From the NCBI RefSeq assembly GCF_009908285.1, contig NZ_JAAARM010000010.1:124001-188000 (forward strand): a DNA stretch of 64,000 nucleotides. Direction: 5' to 3'. A model generated the notes under the pieces. The model was not told where the DNA came from, made no database searches, and saw only the letters and a program-made list of their open reading frames with translations. Below, piece after piece: positions 63,785-64,000 of the stretch. Source of the DNA: Pseudomonas sp. Fl4BN1 (GTDB lineage: Bacteria; Pseudomonadota; Gammaproteobacteria; Pseudomonadales; Pseudomonadaceae). The position numbers and the translations under genes were made by a program. Numbering within the stretch: the first letter of the stretch is position 1; the number at the start of each line of letters is the position of its first letter.

Positions 63785-64000
63785 TCACGAGTCCGCTGTT
63801 GCGTCTGGCTGGGCGTTGCTTATGGCGGCCAGGCGCAGCGCCTCAAGGCCGGTCTCGGCCTTGGTGGCGCGCAACTCCAGCTCCTTGCTCAGTCGGGTCT
63901 GTTGATCGGCCTTTTGCTTGAGTGTCTGAATCTCTTCTGAAGCTACGCGCAAGCGTTCCTGGAGTAGGGTGTTCTCGCTGTCCTGGCGAGCCAGCTGCTC
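63785..64000 (-). CDS. coiled-coil protein, C-terminal part (5' end outside window)
   Basis: The minus-strand frame is open from the window end and stops at 63785. The 71 visible residues (NTLLQERLRVASEEIQTLKQ, KADQQTRLSKELELRATKAE) are a coiled coil with a short tail (SNAQPDATADS). Identity unknown. It converges on gor with almost no gap. Confidence 0.75.
   Translation of the reverse strand, partial: EQLARQDSENTLLQERLRVASEEIQTLKQKADQQTRLSKELELRATKAETGLEALRLAAISNAQPDATADS

Overview
The window looks like a Pseudomonas chromosome, probably of the P. fluorescens/protegens/chlororaphis group. This rests on high-GC housekeeping blocks typical of that genus (modABC, ada-alkB, galU, gor), a DUF1652 protein, a YceK/YidQ lipoprotein, a PAS-type aerotaxis receptor, and phage debris of a kind common in these genomes. 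No search was run; all family names come from reading motifs in the translations.

Layout. 1-4.1 kb: an amine/polyamine uptake and catabolism block (end of one solute-binding protein, a LuxR-type regulator, a class III aminotransferase and a second solute-binding protein). 4.5-15.6 kb: an accessory region at tRNA-Cys(GCA). A 94-bp copy of the tRNA 3' end plus its terminator recurs at 9.8 kb, bounding a 5.2-kb island. The island carries a NudG-like Nudix hydrolase, a modified-base-reader-like HNH nuclease, a 60-aa protein, and a PD-(D/E)XK-like gene split by a complete IS3-family element. Beyond the repeat lie a broken integrase, a hotdog thioesterase, a SUKH (SMI1/KNR4) protein, small membrane proteins and phage scraps. 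15.6-26.8 kb: ordinary chromosome (diguanylate cyclase, FabF paralog, HxlR and TetR regulators with a quinone-reductase-like partner, HAD phosphatase, DUF1652).

27.2-41.1 kb: a prophage graveyard at tRNA-Leu(TAA). It holds two related, truncated tyrosine integrases 5.7 kb apart, a cut ASCH gene fused to one of them, holin-like genes, a terminase small subunit, an internally deleted terminase large subunit, a truncated portal gene, several lipoproteins, a glyoxalase-like protein, a cystatin-like protein and many small phage ORFs. 41.1-64 kb: chromosome again, with a GIDE-like membrane protein, a chemoreceptor, an LRR-like protein, a PL7 alginate lyase, a MliC-type lysozyme inhibitor, an ABC-F ATPase, modABC behind a ModE-like palindrome, a nitronate monooxygenase, an alkylation-repair operon (2OG oxygenase-alkB-ada), a tsdBA thiosulfate dehydrogenase pair, galU and gor.

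How the genes work together. The best candidate for a little-described system is the 4.8-6.2 kb operon: a Nudix enzyme resembling one that destroys modified cytidine triphosphates is translationally coupled to a nuclease that probably recognises modified DNA, followed by a small protein. The neighbouring IS-split nuclease-like gene suggests the island was a defence cargo. The Ada protein keeps its methyl-acceptor cysteines but lacks three of the four zinc-binding cysteines of the classic Ada sensor domain.
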